NCBI RefSeq assembly: GCF_947259545.1
Contig: NZ_CAMYMK010000009.1
Location: forward strand, 248,001-312,000
Direction: 5' to 3'
Source: an uncultured Marinobacter sp.
GTDB lineage: Bacteria > Pseudomonadota > Gammaproteobacteria > Pseudomonadales > Oleiphilaceae
DNA length: 64,000 nucleotides
A program made the position numbers and the translations under genes. Below are positions 35,524 to 45,450 of this stretch, in pieces. Under the pieces are notes generated by a model, which saw only the letters and a program-made list of their open reading frames with translations, did not search any database and was not told the DNA's origin. The stretch's first letter is position 1. Every line of letters begins with the position of its first letter.

Positions 35524-38214
35524 ATGTTGGTGCCTCTGAGTGACCAGGAAAACGAGATAAAAACCACCTGCCCCTATTGTGGTGTGGGTTGTGGCGTGGT
35601 GGCGTCTGTTGCTGGAAAGCCGGAAGTGGCTGGTGACGAGACACATCCTGCGAACGGTGGACGCCTGTGTGTCAAAGGCGCCAGCCTCGGAGAAACACTG
35701 GGCGACGATGGCCGGCTGCTGACACCGAAAGTGGCCGGAACCACTGTGACCTGGCCGGAGGCGATCGATACGGTCGCCGACGCCATCCGCACAGCGGTCG
35801 AGACTCATGGCCCCTCCTCGGTTGCCTTTTACCTGTCGGGCCAGCTGCTGACTGAAGACTATTACGTGGCCAACAAGCTGGCGAAAGGGTTCATCGGCAC
35901 CCCGAATGTGGACACCAATTCCCGGCTTTGCATGTCATCGGCGGTGGCGGCTCACAAACGGGCCTTTGGCGGCGACCTGGTTCCCGGCTGTTATGAGGAT
36001 CTGGAACTGGCGGACCTGCTGGTCCTTACTGGCAGCAACGCGGCCTGGGCCCATCCGGTGCTTTACCAGCGCATGAAAGCCTCGGCCCGTCCGGGCAGGA
36101 AGGTGGTGGTCATTGACCCCCGTCGGACCGCCACCAGTGATCTGGCGGATCTTCATCTGGCCCTGAAGCCGGGGACCGACACCCTCCTGTTTAACGGCCT
36201 GCTGGTGTGGCTGGCGGCATCCGGAGCGATTGATGAGGCATTCGTTGCTGACCATTGCAGCGGGTTTGAAGAAACGCTGGCGGAAGCAAAGGCCGCTGCG
36301 CCTTCGGTGGAAGCGGTTGCCAGGGTTTGTGACCTGTCCCGAGATGACGTGGAGACCTTCTATCGCTGGTTCGCCGAGGAGCAGCGGACGGTGACTGCGT
36401 TTTCCCAGGGGGTCAACCAGTCTGTCGCCGGTGCCGATAAATGCAATACCATCATCAACTGCCATCTGGCTACCGGCCGTATTGGCAAGCCCGGTGCCTG
36501 CCCCTTTTCTCTCACCGGCCAGCCCAACGCCATGGGCGGCCGGGAAGTCGGTGGCCTGGCCAATACGCTGGCCGCCCACATGGACTACGACACGCCAGGT
36601 GCGAAGGACCGTGTCGCCCGCTTCTGGCAGTGCGATGCCGTCGCCGATGGGCCAGGGCTCAAGGCCGTTGACCTGTTTGATGCCGTCGAGCGGGGCGACA
36701 TCAAGGTGTTGTGGATTCTGGCGACCAACCCGGCGGTGAGCCTTCCGGAATCCGCCCGGGTCCGCAGGGCGCTGGAGAAATGCCCAACGGTGATTGTATC
36801 CGACTGCATCCGTCACACGGATACAACCGACTACGCCAATATCCTGTTGCCCGCCGCGGGGTGGGGAGAGAAAGACGGCACGGTCACCAACTCTGAGCGT
36901 CGCATTTCGCGCCAACGTCGATTCCTGCCCCTGGCGGGAGAGGCGAAGCCGGACTGGTGGATTCTTTCCGCTGTCGCCGGACGCCTGGGTCATCGGGGAT
37001 GCTTCGACTATTCCGGCCCCGCGGATATCTTTCGCGAGCACGCGGCACTCTCCGGCTTCGAGAATGACGGTCGCCGCGCCTTTGATATTTCCGGTCTCTC
37101 CGGCTTGAGCGACAGCGCCTACGACTCGCTGCAACCGGCCCAATGGCCGGTACGGGAACATCCGGATAATTCGACCTCGAGGCTGTTCACTGACGGTCGT
37201 TTTGCCACCGTCGATGGACGTGCCCGACTGGTACCGGTCCAGACCCGGTTGCCGGAAGTGCAGCCTGATGACAGATTTCCGTTGATTATCAACACCGGGC
37301 GGATTCGCGACCAGTGGCACACCATGACCCGGACGGCGCGGGCATCCCGCCTGCTGGCTCACCGTTCCGAACCCTTTATGGATGTTCACCCGAAGGATGC
37401 GGAAACGTTGGGTGTGGAGGCGAATGGACTGGCCACCCTGGAAGGCGATCAGGGGCAGTTTGTTGGCAGGGTCCACATCAACCCGGGTCAGCGCCAGGGT
37501 GAGGTTTTCCTGCCGATTCACTGGAATCGACAGTTTACCGGAGAGGGAGTTGCCACCGCCCTGACCCGAAGCATTACCGATCCGCTTTCCGGTCAGCCCG
37601 AGGCCAAACATGGACGGGGCAGACTGACCCGCTGGCCCGCTCGTTGGCATGGCCGGTTGTTGGTACGTAAGCACCGGCCCCGGCGCTGGCGGGCTGATTA
37701 TTGGGCAATGCAGCCCCTGGAGACCTGTGATAGCTGGTGGCTGGCCGGTCGCACCAACGTTGACTGGCCGCACATGGTTCAGGAGTGGCTGGGCGGGCAG
37801 CCACAGCTGATAATGCAGGACCAGCGCCAGGGCCGGTTCCGGGCCGCCCGATTGTCACACGGCAAACTGGAGGCGGTGCTGATGGTGGAGCGGGATCCCG
37901 CGCTTCTACCTGCCGTGGACTGGCTCGCCGACTGTTTTACGATGGAGGAGCTGGACGAAGCCACACGTCGTTGTCTGCTTGCGGCCCGCTCGGTCGACAC
38001 CGAAGATATCGGTGCACTGGTGTGCAGCTGTTACCAGGTCGGAGAAAAGCAGATTTGTCGTGCCATCGAGGAAGGTGCTGACAGTGTCGATCTGTTGGGC
38101 GAGCAACTGCAGTGCGGTACTGGTTGTGGCTCCTGCATACCGGAATTGACGGGACTGGTTGAACAACAGAAATCCACCCCAACCGCAAACCGGGTCGAGG
38201 AACATACCGGTTAA
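35524..38214 (+). CDS. nasA: Assimilatory nitrate reductase catalytic subunit
   Basis: An 896-residue molybdopterin oxidoreductase with an N-terminal [4Fe-4S] motif (CPYCGVGCGVV ... CVKG), the MoCo-binding domains (about residues 60-560, QGVNQSVAGADKCNTIINCHLATGRIGKPG) and a molybdopterin-dinucleotide domain (RIRDQWHTMTRT). At the C-terminus is a BFD-like [2Fe-2S] domain (VCSCYQVGEKQICRAIEEG ... QCGTGCGSCIPEL). It reduces nitrate to nitrite in the cytoplasm for assimilation. The start at 35524 avoids the terminator-derived codons upstream. It ends 4 bp into the convergent SprT-like gene. It is transcribed alone from a sigma-54 promoter with an attenuator. Confidence 0.95.
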   Translation: MLVPLSDQENEIKTTCPYCGVGCGVVASVAGKPEVAGDETHPANGGRLCVKGASLGETLGDDGRLLTPKVAGTTVTWPEAIDTVADAIRTAVETHGPSSVAFYLSGQLLTEDYYVANKLAKGFIGTPNVDTNSRLCMSSAVAAHKRAFGGDLVPGCYEDLELADLLVLTGSNAAWAHPVLYQRMKASARPGRKVVVIDPRRTATSDLADLHLALKPGTDTLLFNGLLVWLAASGAIDEAFVADHCSGFEETLAEAKAAAPSVEAVARVCDLSRDDVETFYRWFAEEQRTVTAFSQGVNQSVAGADKCNTIINCHLATGRIGKPGACPFSLTGQPNAMGGREVGGLANTLAAHMDYDTPGAKDRVARFWQCDAVADGPGLKAVDLFDAVERGDIKVLWILATNPAVSLPESARVRRALEKCPTVIVSDCIRHTDTTDYANILLPAAGWGEKDGTVTNSERRISRQRRFLPLAGEAKPDWWILSAVAGRLGHRGCFDYSGPADIFREHAALSGFENDGRRAFDISGLSGLSDSAYDSLQPAQWPVREHPDNSTSRLFTDGRFATVDGRARLVPVQTRLPEVQPDDRFPLIINTGRIRDQWHTMTRTARASRLLAHRSEPFMDVHPKDAETLGVEANGLATLEGDQGQFVGRVHINPGQRQGEVFLPIHWNRQFTGEGVATALTRSITDPLSGQPEAKHGRGRLTRWPARWHGRLLVRKHRPRRWRADYWAMQPLETCDSWWLAGRTNVDWPHMVQEWLGGQPQLIMQDQRQGRFRAARLSHGKLEAVLMVERDPALLPAVDWLADCFTMEELDEATRRCLLAARSVDTEDIGALVCSCYQVGEKQICRAIEEGADSVDLLGEQLQCGTGCGSCIPELTGLVEQQKSTPTANRVEEHTG

Positions 38215-38912
38215 CTGTCCGGCGTGCCCAACAACGACACCGGCACCCGGTAGCGAACTCCCCGCGAAGGGCCCGTGCCCGCCACGGTACAGGTCTTCCG
38301 GTTCACCCGGATGATCTTGCCATGGTGCTGGGTTTGGCCATGGCCAAAACGGACCGCATCCCCCACCTGCCAGTTAGCAGCCAGTTGCTGGGGTTGGACG
38401 ATCTCAAATGGCTCGTGGGGCAATGGAAGCCCTTGTTGGCGTGCCAGTTCGGTCAGGTAATCCCTCGCGGCTTCTGCGCCCCCGCTTGCATGAAGCTGAT
38501 CGAGAATCTCGTAGAAATGACGGTTGTGCACTGATCCGTGAAAGCGTTTGCCCGCGCTGTGTTGCAACAGATGGGCGAACTCATGGCAACAGGTGTGGGC
38601 CAGCAGGTTGAGTGTTGTCAGTTCACCACCGAAATACCGCCGTTGCAGGATTTCCCGGCTGGAGAGCCAGCCCGTGGCAGTCTCGGCCTGCTGTTTGGCC
38701 ATAATCATGCGAACACCATAAGTGATCTGATGTTGCCTGATGCGGGGATCGTAACGGTGGTAGGTGGCCTGGCCGGAGCCGACCCGGCATGACAGGGTAC
38801 TACCCCTGGAATGTTGGCTTACCCATTGCCTTGCCGGTGCCCAGAGAATCTGCCGGGTGGTATGGCACATCAACTGGCCAATGGATCGTGCGGTGTTGCG
38901 TTCGGGATTCAT
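38211..38912 (-). CDS. SprT-like zinc metallopeptidase-type protein
   Basis: A 233-residue protein with an HExxH zinc motif (CCHEFAHLLQHSAGKRFHG) in the middle and a further HNRHFYEIL segment, in the style of SprT-like domains and minigluzincins. The C-terminal 60 residues look like an SH3-like beta domain (WQVGDAVRFGHGQTQHHGKIIRVNRKTCTVAG). The role is not known; a protease function is likely but unproven. It converges on nasA with a 4-bp overlap and has no functional link to it. Confidence 0.75.
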   Translation of the reverse strand: MNPERNTARSIGQLMCHTTRQILWAPARQWVSQHSRGSTLSCRVGSGQATYHRYDPRIRQHQITYGVRMIMAKQQAETATGWLSSREILQRRYFGGELTTLNLLAHTCCHEFAHLLQHSAGKRFHGSVHNRHFYEILDQLHASGGAEAARDYLTELARQQGLPLPHEPFEIVQPQQLAANWQVGDAVRFGHGQTQHHGKIIRVNRKTCTVAGTGPSRGVRYRVPVSLLGTPDS

Positions 38913-38984
38913 GAATCTGATATGGCCGTGGCATTCGAGGGGCTGGTGGTTCAGATTCGATCATACCCGCAATTCAAGCGGTGG

Positions 38985-39018
38985 TAAAAACAACAACGGC
39001 CAGCGTCAGCTGGCCGTT
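38985..39018 (-). terminator. Intrinsic terminator of hcp
   Basis: On the minus strand a perfect 10-bp stem (39018-39009 with 39004-38995) with a 4-base loop, then GTTGTTTTT. It lies 25 bases after the hcp stop. Confidence 0.85.
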
Positions 39019-39042
39019 GATCTGGCAGTACCCGGTGGTCGA

Positions 39043-39561
39043 TCAGGCTTCGATCGGCGAGCGCCAGTCGTCTGCACCGGACGTGCCGGCAACGGCATGC
39101 TCCCAGGTGACCTTGCGGTAAGACAGGGATACCTGGACCAGCTGGGTGAAGTCAGCGTTGTCTGAATCCTGGCAGTGAGGCATGTTGCAGTCGATGTCAA
39201 TGATGGTGGCATCTTCCAGGATGGTGGAGAAGAAGTGCTCCTGTTTGCCCTCAACGGAGGTGCGGTACCACTTCAGCTCCACCTTCGGCAGCATTTCACC
39301 GGAAGCCAGGGCGTTGTACATCAGCGGGGTGGCCTTGTTCAGTGCTGAGGTGAACTTGAACGGCTTGTGGACGCGCTGACCGGAAGGCTGACCGGACTGT
39401 GGGTCGGTCGGAACGGTGACAACGTGGCTGAATTCCTGAACCAGCACTTCGTCTTCGTGACCTTCCACGTAGATGTTACCGACAGAGTCGGACGTGAATG
39501 CGCCGGCGGTGATGTTGCCCTGAGTCTGGCCTTCGATGCTGATATAACAAGGAGTTGGCAT
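39043..39561 (-). CDS. hcp: Hcp family type VI secretion tube protein (orphan)
   Basis: A 172-residue Hcp1-type protein: MPTPCYISIEGQTQGNITAGAF at the start, EVLVQEFSHVV, QRVHKPFKFTSALNKATPLMYNAL and the YRKVTWEH block are characteristic. Hcp hexamers stack into the inner tube of the type VI secretion system and carry effectors. No other type VI gene is in the window, so it is an orphan copy exported by a system elsewhere or a remnant kept under selection. It has its own terminator. The start at 39561 has GGAG before it. Confidence 0.93.
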   Translation of the reverse strand: MPTPCYISIEGQTQGNITAGAFTSDSVGNIYVEGHEDEVLVQEFSHVVTVPTDPQSGQPSGQRVHKPFKFTSALNKATPLMYNALASGEMLPKVELKWYRTSVEGKQEHFFSTILEDATIIDIDCNMPHCQDSDNADFTQLVQVSLSYRKVTWEHAVAGTSGADDWRSPIEA

Positions 39562-39744
39562 AGTCTGCTCCATGACGTGTGAATGAATAAATGTCCCCGG
39601 GTTCTTCCCTGGACGGTCTACGTCATAACAAGAGCTGTGCCAGGACAGAAAAGTAGAGAAAAAACAGATGGTTGGGGTTTTGGGTGCCGTTGGCTGCCAG
39701 GGGGCTGGGCAAGAGCTCGCTTCAGATCAGGCGAGAGATTGCTG

Positions 39745-39766
39745 GCCGGGCAATAAGTTGCCCGGC
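39745..39766 (-). terminator. Hairpin after tonB
   Basis: A perfect 9-bp GC-rich stem (39745-39753 with 39758-39766) with a 4-base loop, directly after the tonB stop. It lacks a T run on the minus strand, so it may act as an RNA-stabilising end. The rest of the 206-base hcp-tonB gap shows nothing I can name. Confidence 0.5.
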
Positions 39767-39767
39767 T

Positions 39768-40510
<743 letters not shown>

Positions 40511-40511
<1 letters not shown>

Positions 40512-40921
40512 TATTGCATGGGCTCCGTCAGCAGAATGACTTCGGTGTAGCCGTTATCCTCCAGCAGCCGGAGCAGGTCCTCGAGATCCGACATGGACAC
40601 GTCTTCGCCAGCGGCAATCTTCAGGGGCGTGGTTTCATCCGGAGCGGGAAGCCGGGTCGGCAGTGCCTCCCTGGAGACGGTTTCACCGTTGATGTGCCAG
40701 CCTCTGTCCGCAGAGATCATGAGATCGGCGTGGGGTGGTTGCCTGCTTTCAGCCCGTGCGGCGGCCGGAAGATCCGGCAAGGGGGTATCCGCCAGTTGTC
40801 CTGCCACGATGAAGAACATCAGCAACAGGAACACCAGGTTGATCAGTGGCAGCAGGGCGTCTTCTACGCGCTCCATCAGGGTCTTGCCGGACGTCGACGG
40901 CGGTGGAACCAGGTCGTTCAC
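40511..40921 (-). CDS. exbD: ExbD-type biopolymer transport protein, second copy
   Basis: A 136-residue protein with one N-terminal membrane helix (LLPLINLVFLLLMFFIVAG) that replaces the usual DVVF motif with NLVF. The aspartate that normally carries protons in ExbD helices is thus an asparagine, while the periplasmic domain is typical (EDLLRLLEDNGYTEVILLTE). It overlaps the upstream exbD by 4 bp. With the lost aspartate it might be a structural partner of the other copy. Confidence 0.85.
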
Positions 40922-41319
40922 GGGCGGCTCCCGGACAGCGGTGTCCGTTTCCAGTGCGCGGTAATTCCCTGATCCTTGAGGCTGCTCAGGGTCTGGGTAA
41001 AGTGGTTAAGTCCGGTTTCCGGTGCGGTGCTGACGTTCACCTCCCGGACACCGTTCGCCTGCAAAGCGGGTAAAACCTCTGGCAGGGTGAGGGTTTGGTT
41101 TTTCCATTCCAGACGCCCATCCGTCAGCACCCGGAGTTCCGGAATCGGTTCGCCGGTCGTGGGGCTGGTGTCACCCGTCTGGTTGGACAGTTCCAGGAAA
41201 TCCACCGGCAGTAATCGGCTGGTGAGCATAAAGAACACCAGCAGAATGAACACCACGTCGATCAGGGGTGTTATCCGGATCGGGATCGGGCGGCGCGGCC
41301 TCGGATCAACCAGTTGCAT
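40918..41319 (-). CDS. exbD: ExbD-type biopolymer transport protein, first copy
   Basis: A 133-residue ExbD with the canonical membrane helix ITPLIDVVFILLVFFMLTSRL, including the proton-path aspartate, and a periplasmic domain (ELRVLTDGRLEWKNQTLTL). The ATG at 41319 is preferred over TTG at 41325. It overlaps exbB by 14 bp. Together with ExbB it forms the proton channel that energises TonB. Confidence 0.9.
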   Translation of the reverse strand: MQLVDPRPRRPIPIRITPLIDVVFILLVFFMLTSRLLPVDFLELSNQTGDTSPTTGEPIPELRVLTDGRLEWKNQTLTLPEVLPALQANGVREVNVSTAPETGLNHFTQTLSSLKDQGITAHWKRTPLSGSRP

Positions 41320-42103
41320 GGGCAAGATGGCTCCGGGACTCTGTGGCGACTTCGCGAGGGGGGTGCGCTGGTTTGCGGGCTACCGGTTCCGGAGTCTCTT
41401 CAACAGCGGAGTAAATCGTGTCTTGCTGGCTGTTCGGGTCGACGGCAAGAACGCTGACCAGGGCGCCGTTGACGGTTTTGTGGATCCGGCGCAGGCGGAA
41501 CTCGATCCAGGCCGCCAGGGCCGCAAAGGGAATGGCCACCACCAGACCGGCCGCCGTGGTGGTTAGCGCTTCGTAAATGCCGCCACTGAGCTGGCTGGCG
41601 TTGGCCCGTCCTTCGGTTGCGGCCATGGCGCTGAAAGCTTCCATCATACCGAGCACCGTGCCCAGCAGGCCCAGCAGGGGGGCCAGGGCGGCAATCACCT
41701 CGATGATTTTCAATGGTGCTTCGAATGGCTCAAGGGATCGTTGTGCATCCCGGGCTGCAGTCTCACGAACCTGTTGTGGGCTACGGCCAGCCAACTGGTT
41801 TTCCATGGTGTCTGCCAACAGGTGGTGCAGGGGATTGAGACGCGACCAGAAAGTGGCCTGGTTGCGTAGCCGCTGCGGGGCCTGATTGGACAGGTTTTCT
41901 TGCCAAAAGGTAATCGCGTTTTTAAGTTTCCCGGTCAGGCGAGGGGTGTAGAAGGTGCCAAAAAGCATCAGATAGACAAAAGTCACTGCCCCCGCAACGG
42001 CCAGTGCAAGCAAAACCACCATCACCGGCCCACCCATTTCAATCAGCTGACTGAGCGGTGTTGCCAGGGGTTCCGGTGAATTGGCAAGGGGAACTTCAGA
42101 CAT
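41306..42103 (-). CDS. exbB: ExbB/MotA/TolQ-type proton channel protein
   Basis: A 265-residue protein with three membrane helices: one near residues 25-50, and the pair around AALAPLLGLLGTVLGMMEAFSAM and TTTAAGLVVAIPFAALAAWIEFRLRRI that define the MotA/TolQ/ExbB family. It forms the oligomer that houses the ExbD helices. It is the first gene of the exbB-exbD-exbD-tonB operon; a Fur-like box lies about 40 bases upstream. Confidence 0.92.
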   Translation of the reverse strand: MSEVPLANSPEPLATPLSQLIEMGGPVMVVLLALAVAGAVTFVYLMLFGTFYTPRLTGKLKNAITFWQENLSNQAPQRLRNQATFWSRLNPLHHLLADTMENQLAGRSPQQVRETAARDAQRSLEPFEAPLKIIEVIAALAPLLGLLGTVLGMMEAFSAMAATEGRANASQLSGGIYEALTTTAAGLVVAIPFAALAAWIEFRLRRIHKTVNGALVSVLAVDPNSQQDTIYSAVEETPEPVARKPAHPPREVATESRSHLAHATG

Positions 42104-42134
42104 GGTTGTGCCTCGCTAGGAAAATAGATCTAAA

Positions 42135-42149
42135 TAATAACGATTATCA
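42135..42149 (-). promoter_or_regulatory. Fur box before exbB
   Basis: On the minus strand TGATAATCGTTATTA matches the 7-1-7 Fur motif TGATAAT-N-ATTATCA at 12 of 14 positions. It suggests iron repression of the TonB operon. The 210-base gap to the divergent GGDEF gene holds nothing else clear. Confidence 0.75.
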
Positions 42150-42313
42150 CTAAATATTCAAGTTTTGTAACCTGAGGTGCGGTGTCGGGTCTGTTAAAAT
42201 CCTGAAACTATGTCGTTTACCTCAATGCTCATGTACTAACCTGTGTGTAATCATGTTTACCAACCAAAGCAGGGCGGGTTGTCCCGCTTCTGTTTGCCCG
42301 GAGTCGCGTCACT

Positions 42314-44659
42314 GTGCTGATTAAACGCTGGTTGGGTAGCCTGGTAAATCGTGCCGTTGCGTTCGTCATTCTGGTTATCTTTCTGTCGGCGCTTGTCGTC
42401 ACAATTGCCGGTACGCTGGTCAGTCAAAGCGAACTGGAAACCCAGGCAAAGGCCGAAGTCGTCACCATTGCCAGTCTCGTTGCAGGAGAGCTGGACGACA
42501 AACTGGCGGAACGCCTGGCCATCCTTGCCGAAATCGCCGACGGTTTGAGTATGCGCGAGGATATCCTGCAGATTCGCGCCAGCATTCTGATCCGCCGTGA
42601 GACTGCCTTGCGTCACCTGTTCGACGGGTTTTACCTGATTGGCGCCGAAGGCAGGATTCTTGCCGAGTATCCTGAGGCGTTTGCCCAGAAAGGCCGGGAT
42701 GTCAGTGGCCGGGAGTATTTCAAGAGAACGTCTCAGCAACTGACTCCCGTTATCAGCCAGCCCTACCGATCGTTCTATCAGGACAAGCCGGCGATCATGA
42801 CGACCGCTCCAATCTTCGATCGTAGTGGCCGATTTATAGGTATGATCGCGGGCGCCATTTTGCTGGATGCGGACAATTTTCTGGGGGATGTTGGCAGGGT
42901 GCGCGTTGGCAAGACCGGTTATGTCAAGGTCGCCACTCAGTCAGGATTTACTCTGGCCCATGGCAGGACCGGAGCGGTGATGGAGCCGGTACCTGCCAGG
43001 AGTTCCCCTATGCAGCAGGCGATGTCCGGATTTGAAGGGGTTTTCGCCTCGGAAAATGGTGATGACGAACAGACCATCATGGCGGTGAAGCAGATGGATC
43101 ACGTGCCCTGGTTCGTTGCCGCTGTGTGGCCCGCCAAAGAAGCGTTTGCGCCCGCCGGACGCCTGCTGGACAACCTGTTATGGGTGTTATTGGCGGTCAT
43201 CGTTACGCTGGCCCCCATTGCCTATGTGGTGTTTCGACGGCTGATGACGCCGATGGACGTTCTTGGGCGCCAGATTACCGAAAGGCACCTGGGGGTCCGC
43301 ACGACGCCGGTGGATGTTACTGGCGTGCGTGAAATCCGCCAGGTAGCGGAAACCTTCAATACGGTGATGGAAGAGCGCGATGAGGTTTTGTCATCGCTGG
43401 CTGAGCGGGAAGCGTTTTTCCGTTCACTGACCCAGAGTGCCCCCATCGGTATCGTGCAGACCGATGTGCTGGGTCGGATCGAGTTTCTGAACCCCGCGTT
43501 TGAGAAAATCACCGGCAGCGCTGGTAACGGATTGCTCCACAAGTATCTGATTGCAGCCGTCCATGAGGATGACCGGGAGAACGCGCTGGAGAAATGGTAT
43601 TCCGCCTTACGCAACCACGAAGTGTTCCGTGGGCGTTTCCGGTTGCTGCGTGGCACGTCCGGCGGGTCAGTCTGGGCCGATGTGATGACCGCTGCCATCG
43701 AAACGCCGGACAGGTCCCTGGGGACCATTACCGTCGTGCGCGATATCACTCATGAGCTGGCAGTTCAGCAGGCGCTGCGGGAAGAGCAACAGCGGGCGGA
43801 CAGCATTCTCGGAGTGCTGCAGGAAGGCGTGCTGATGGTGGATACCGGTGGTGTGATCCGGTATGCCAATCGTGCTGCCTGTTCGTTCCTGGGTAATGGG
43901 GACAACTGCGAGGATCAGAACTTCTTCAAGCGCACCATCATCGAAAGTGAGGAGCGTCAGTGGCAGGCTACGGATTTTCTCGCCGGTGAGGACTTTGAAA
44001 GCCTGTACGTAACCCTTCGTAACGTCCGGGGACAGATTTATGATATCGATCTGACCATGTTGCACCTGCGTAAAGGCCAGCAAAATGAACGGCTTGTCTT
44101 TGTGCTGAGGGACGACAGCGAACGCCGCCGCCAGGAGGAGCGATTGTCCTGGGAGGCCACCCACGACAGCCTGACCCAGTTACTGAATCGTCGGGCGTTT
44201 AGCGCCTCACTGGTGAAATGTCTTGGCCAGGTCAACGATCAGTCATCCGCCAGTGTGTTGATGCTGATTGACCTGGATTACTTCAAACCGATCAATGATG
44301 AAGGTGGCCACCTGCTTGGGGATGATCTGCTGAAACGTCTGGCGGATTTGCTCAGGGACTCCGTACGCCAGACGGACACGGTGGCACGTCTGGGCGGCGA
44401 TGAGTTCGGGATTATTCTGCCGGCCTGTGGTCTGGACCGAGCCGAAGTGTTGGCCGAAAAAATCCGCGCCGGCGTTCAGGCAATGCGTATCGAACAGGAC
44501 GGTCGCTCTTTCGGGGTGACCACCAGTATCGGACTGACAGGCTTGTCGTCCGGGGATTCCGGTCCCCGTGAGGTGGTGGCCCGTGCTGATGAGGGGTGCT
44601 ACATCGCCAAGGCCCAGGGTCGCAACAAGGTTGTTGTGGTGCCGGTTCCCGGGTCCTGA
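42314..44659 (+). CDS. Membrane sensor diguanylate cyclase (Cache-HAMP-PAS-PAS-GGDEF)
   Basis: A 781-residue protein: a first membrane helix (residues about 12-36), a periplasmic double-Cache-like sensor with GREYFKRTSQQLTPVISQPYRS, a second helix (about 285-310), a HAMP-like linker, two PAS domains (about 370-490 and 495-610) and a GGDEF domain with LGGDEFGIIL. It should make cyclic di-GMP in response to a periplasmic ligand. The 5' gap contains the Fur box of the divergent TonB operon, so an iron link is possible but unproven. The GTG start at 42314 gives LIKRWLGSLVNRAVA. Confidence 0.92.
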   Translation: MLIKRWLGSLVNRAVAFVILVIFLSALVVTIAGTLVSQSELETQAKAEVVTIASLVAGELDDKLAERLAILAEIADGLSMREDILQIRASILIRRETALRHLFDGFYLIGAEGRILAEYPEAFAQKGRDVSGREYFKRTSQQLTPVISQPYRSFYQDKPAIMTTAPIFDRSGRFIGMIAGAILLDADNFLGDVGRVRVGKTGYVKVATQSGFTLAHGRTGAVMEPVPARSSPMQQAMSGFEGVFASENGDDEQTIMAVKQMDHVPWFVAAVWPAKEAFAPAGRLLDNLLWVLLAVIVTLAPIAYVVFRRLMTPMDVLGRQITERHLGVRTTPVDVTGVREIRQVAETFNTVMEERDEVLSSLAEREAFFRSLTQSAPIGIVQTDVLGRIEFLNPAFEKITGSAGNGLLHKYLIAAVHEDDRENALEKWYSALRNHEVFRGRFRLLRGTSGGSVWADVMTAAIETPDRSLGTITVVRDITHELAVQQALREEQQRADSILGVLQEGVLMVDTGGVIRYANRAACSFLGNGDNCEDQNFFKRTIIESEERQWQATDFLAGEDFESLYVTLRNVRGQIYDIDLTMLHLRKGQQNERLVFVLRDDSERRRQEERLSWEATHDSLTQLLNRRAFSASLVKCLGQVNDQSSASVLMLIDLDYFKPINDEGGHLLGDDLLKRLADLLRDSVRQTDTVARLGGDEFGIILPACGLDRAEVLAEKIRAGVQAMRIEQDGRSFGVTTSIGLTGLSSGDSGPREVVARADEGCYIAKAQGRNKVVVVPVPGS

Positions 44660-44672
44660 TTCTCCGTTCAGA

Positions 44673-45434
44673 TTAAAGCAGGGCTGCGCTGGCAGATTGC
44701 CACAGGAGTCTGAGTGCAAGTATCGTCAGCAGAATGTTGAAAGCCAGGCTGAACAGCCGGTTGCTCATGGTCCTGAGCATGTGCAGGCCAATCCAGGTGC
44801 CGGCAAAGCCACAGGCAATCATACCCAGAATGAACACCAGCCATTCATGAAAGACAAATCCGGCGACACCAAACACCAGTGCCTTGGGGGCATGCTGCAG
44901 GCACATGGCGGTGGCGAAGGTGGCGACGGTGGTGAACCTTTCCGTATGCATCTGCTTGATAAACGCCGCGACCAGGGGGCCGGTGGCACCCACGAACAGA
45001 CTCACGAAACTGGTTACGCCCGAGGCCACGAAGACCCCGAAAGGCCCGAACGCCCCTTTCGGCAGGCTTGGCCCCCAGCAAAGGTACAGCACGAACAGGG
45101 CAATGGTCAGTTGCCAGAGATGGGCTGGCAGATCCACCAGAAGCCAGGCCCCCAAGCCTGCACCTACAAGGACGCCTGGAGCAAAGGCGGCTATGGTTTT
45201 CCAGTCCGTGTGGCGGCGGGCCAGGACGGCGCGTCCCGCATTGGAGCCGAGCTGAATCATGCCATGTACCGGGATAATGGCGGCGGGAGGCACCCACATG
45301 GCCATTAGCACCAGTAACAGTACGCCACCACCGGCCCCCAGACTGGCCGTGATCATGGACGTAATGACGGAGGCGAGTAGCAGGAAAACCGCAAGGTAGG
45401 GAGACAGGCTCTCCGGAATCAGGGTCAGTTCCAC
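44673..45434 (-). CDS. TSUP family transporter (TauE/SafE-like)
   Basis: A 253-residue membrane protein with about eight helices and the duplicated TauE/SafE pattern (TASLGAGGGVLLLVLMAMWVPPAAIIPVHGMIQLGSNAGRAVLARRHTDW; GATGPLVAAFIKQ). The family exports sulfite, sulfoacetate or related anions. A GTG start at 45434 follows GGTGGAAAC; the upstream 31 codons lie inside the transglycosylase gene. It begins 16 bases after that gene's stop, so the two are co-transcribed. The substrate is unknown. Confidence 0.82.
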   Translation of the reverse strand: MELTLIPESLSPYLAVFLLLASVITSMITASLGAGGGVLLLVLMAMWVPPAAIIPVHGMIQLGSNAGRAVLARRHTDWKTIAAFAPGVLVGAGLGAWLLVDLPAHLWQLTIALFVLYLCWGPSLPKGAFGPFGVFVASGVTSFVSLFVGATGPLVAAFIKQMHTERFTTVATFATAMCLQHAPKALVFGVAGFVFHEWLVFILGMIACGFAGTWIGLHMLRTMSNRLFSLAFNILLTILALRLLWQSASAALL

Positions 45435-45450
45435 ACGTTTCCACCGGTGG

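Noticed and set aside
35935..37773. A 612-codon minus-strand open frame within nasA
   Set aside because: Antisense shadow of a conserved enzyme with GC-rich third positions; no motif or ribosome site.
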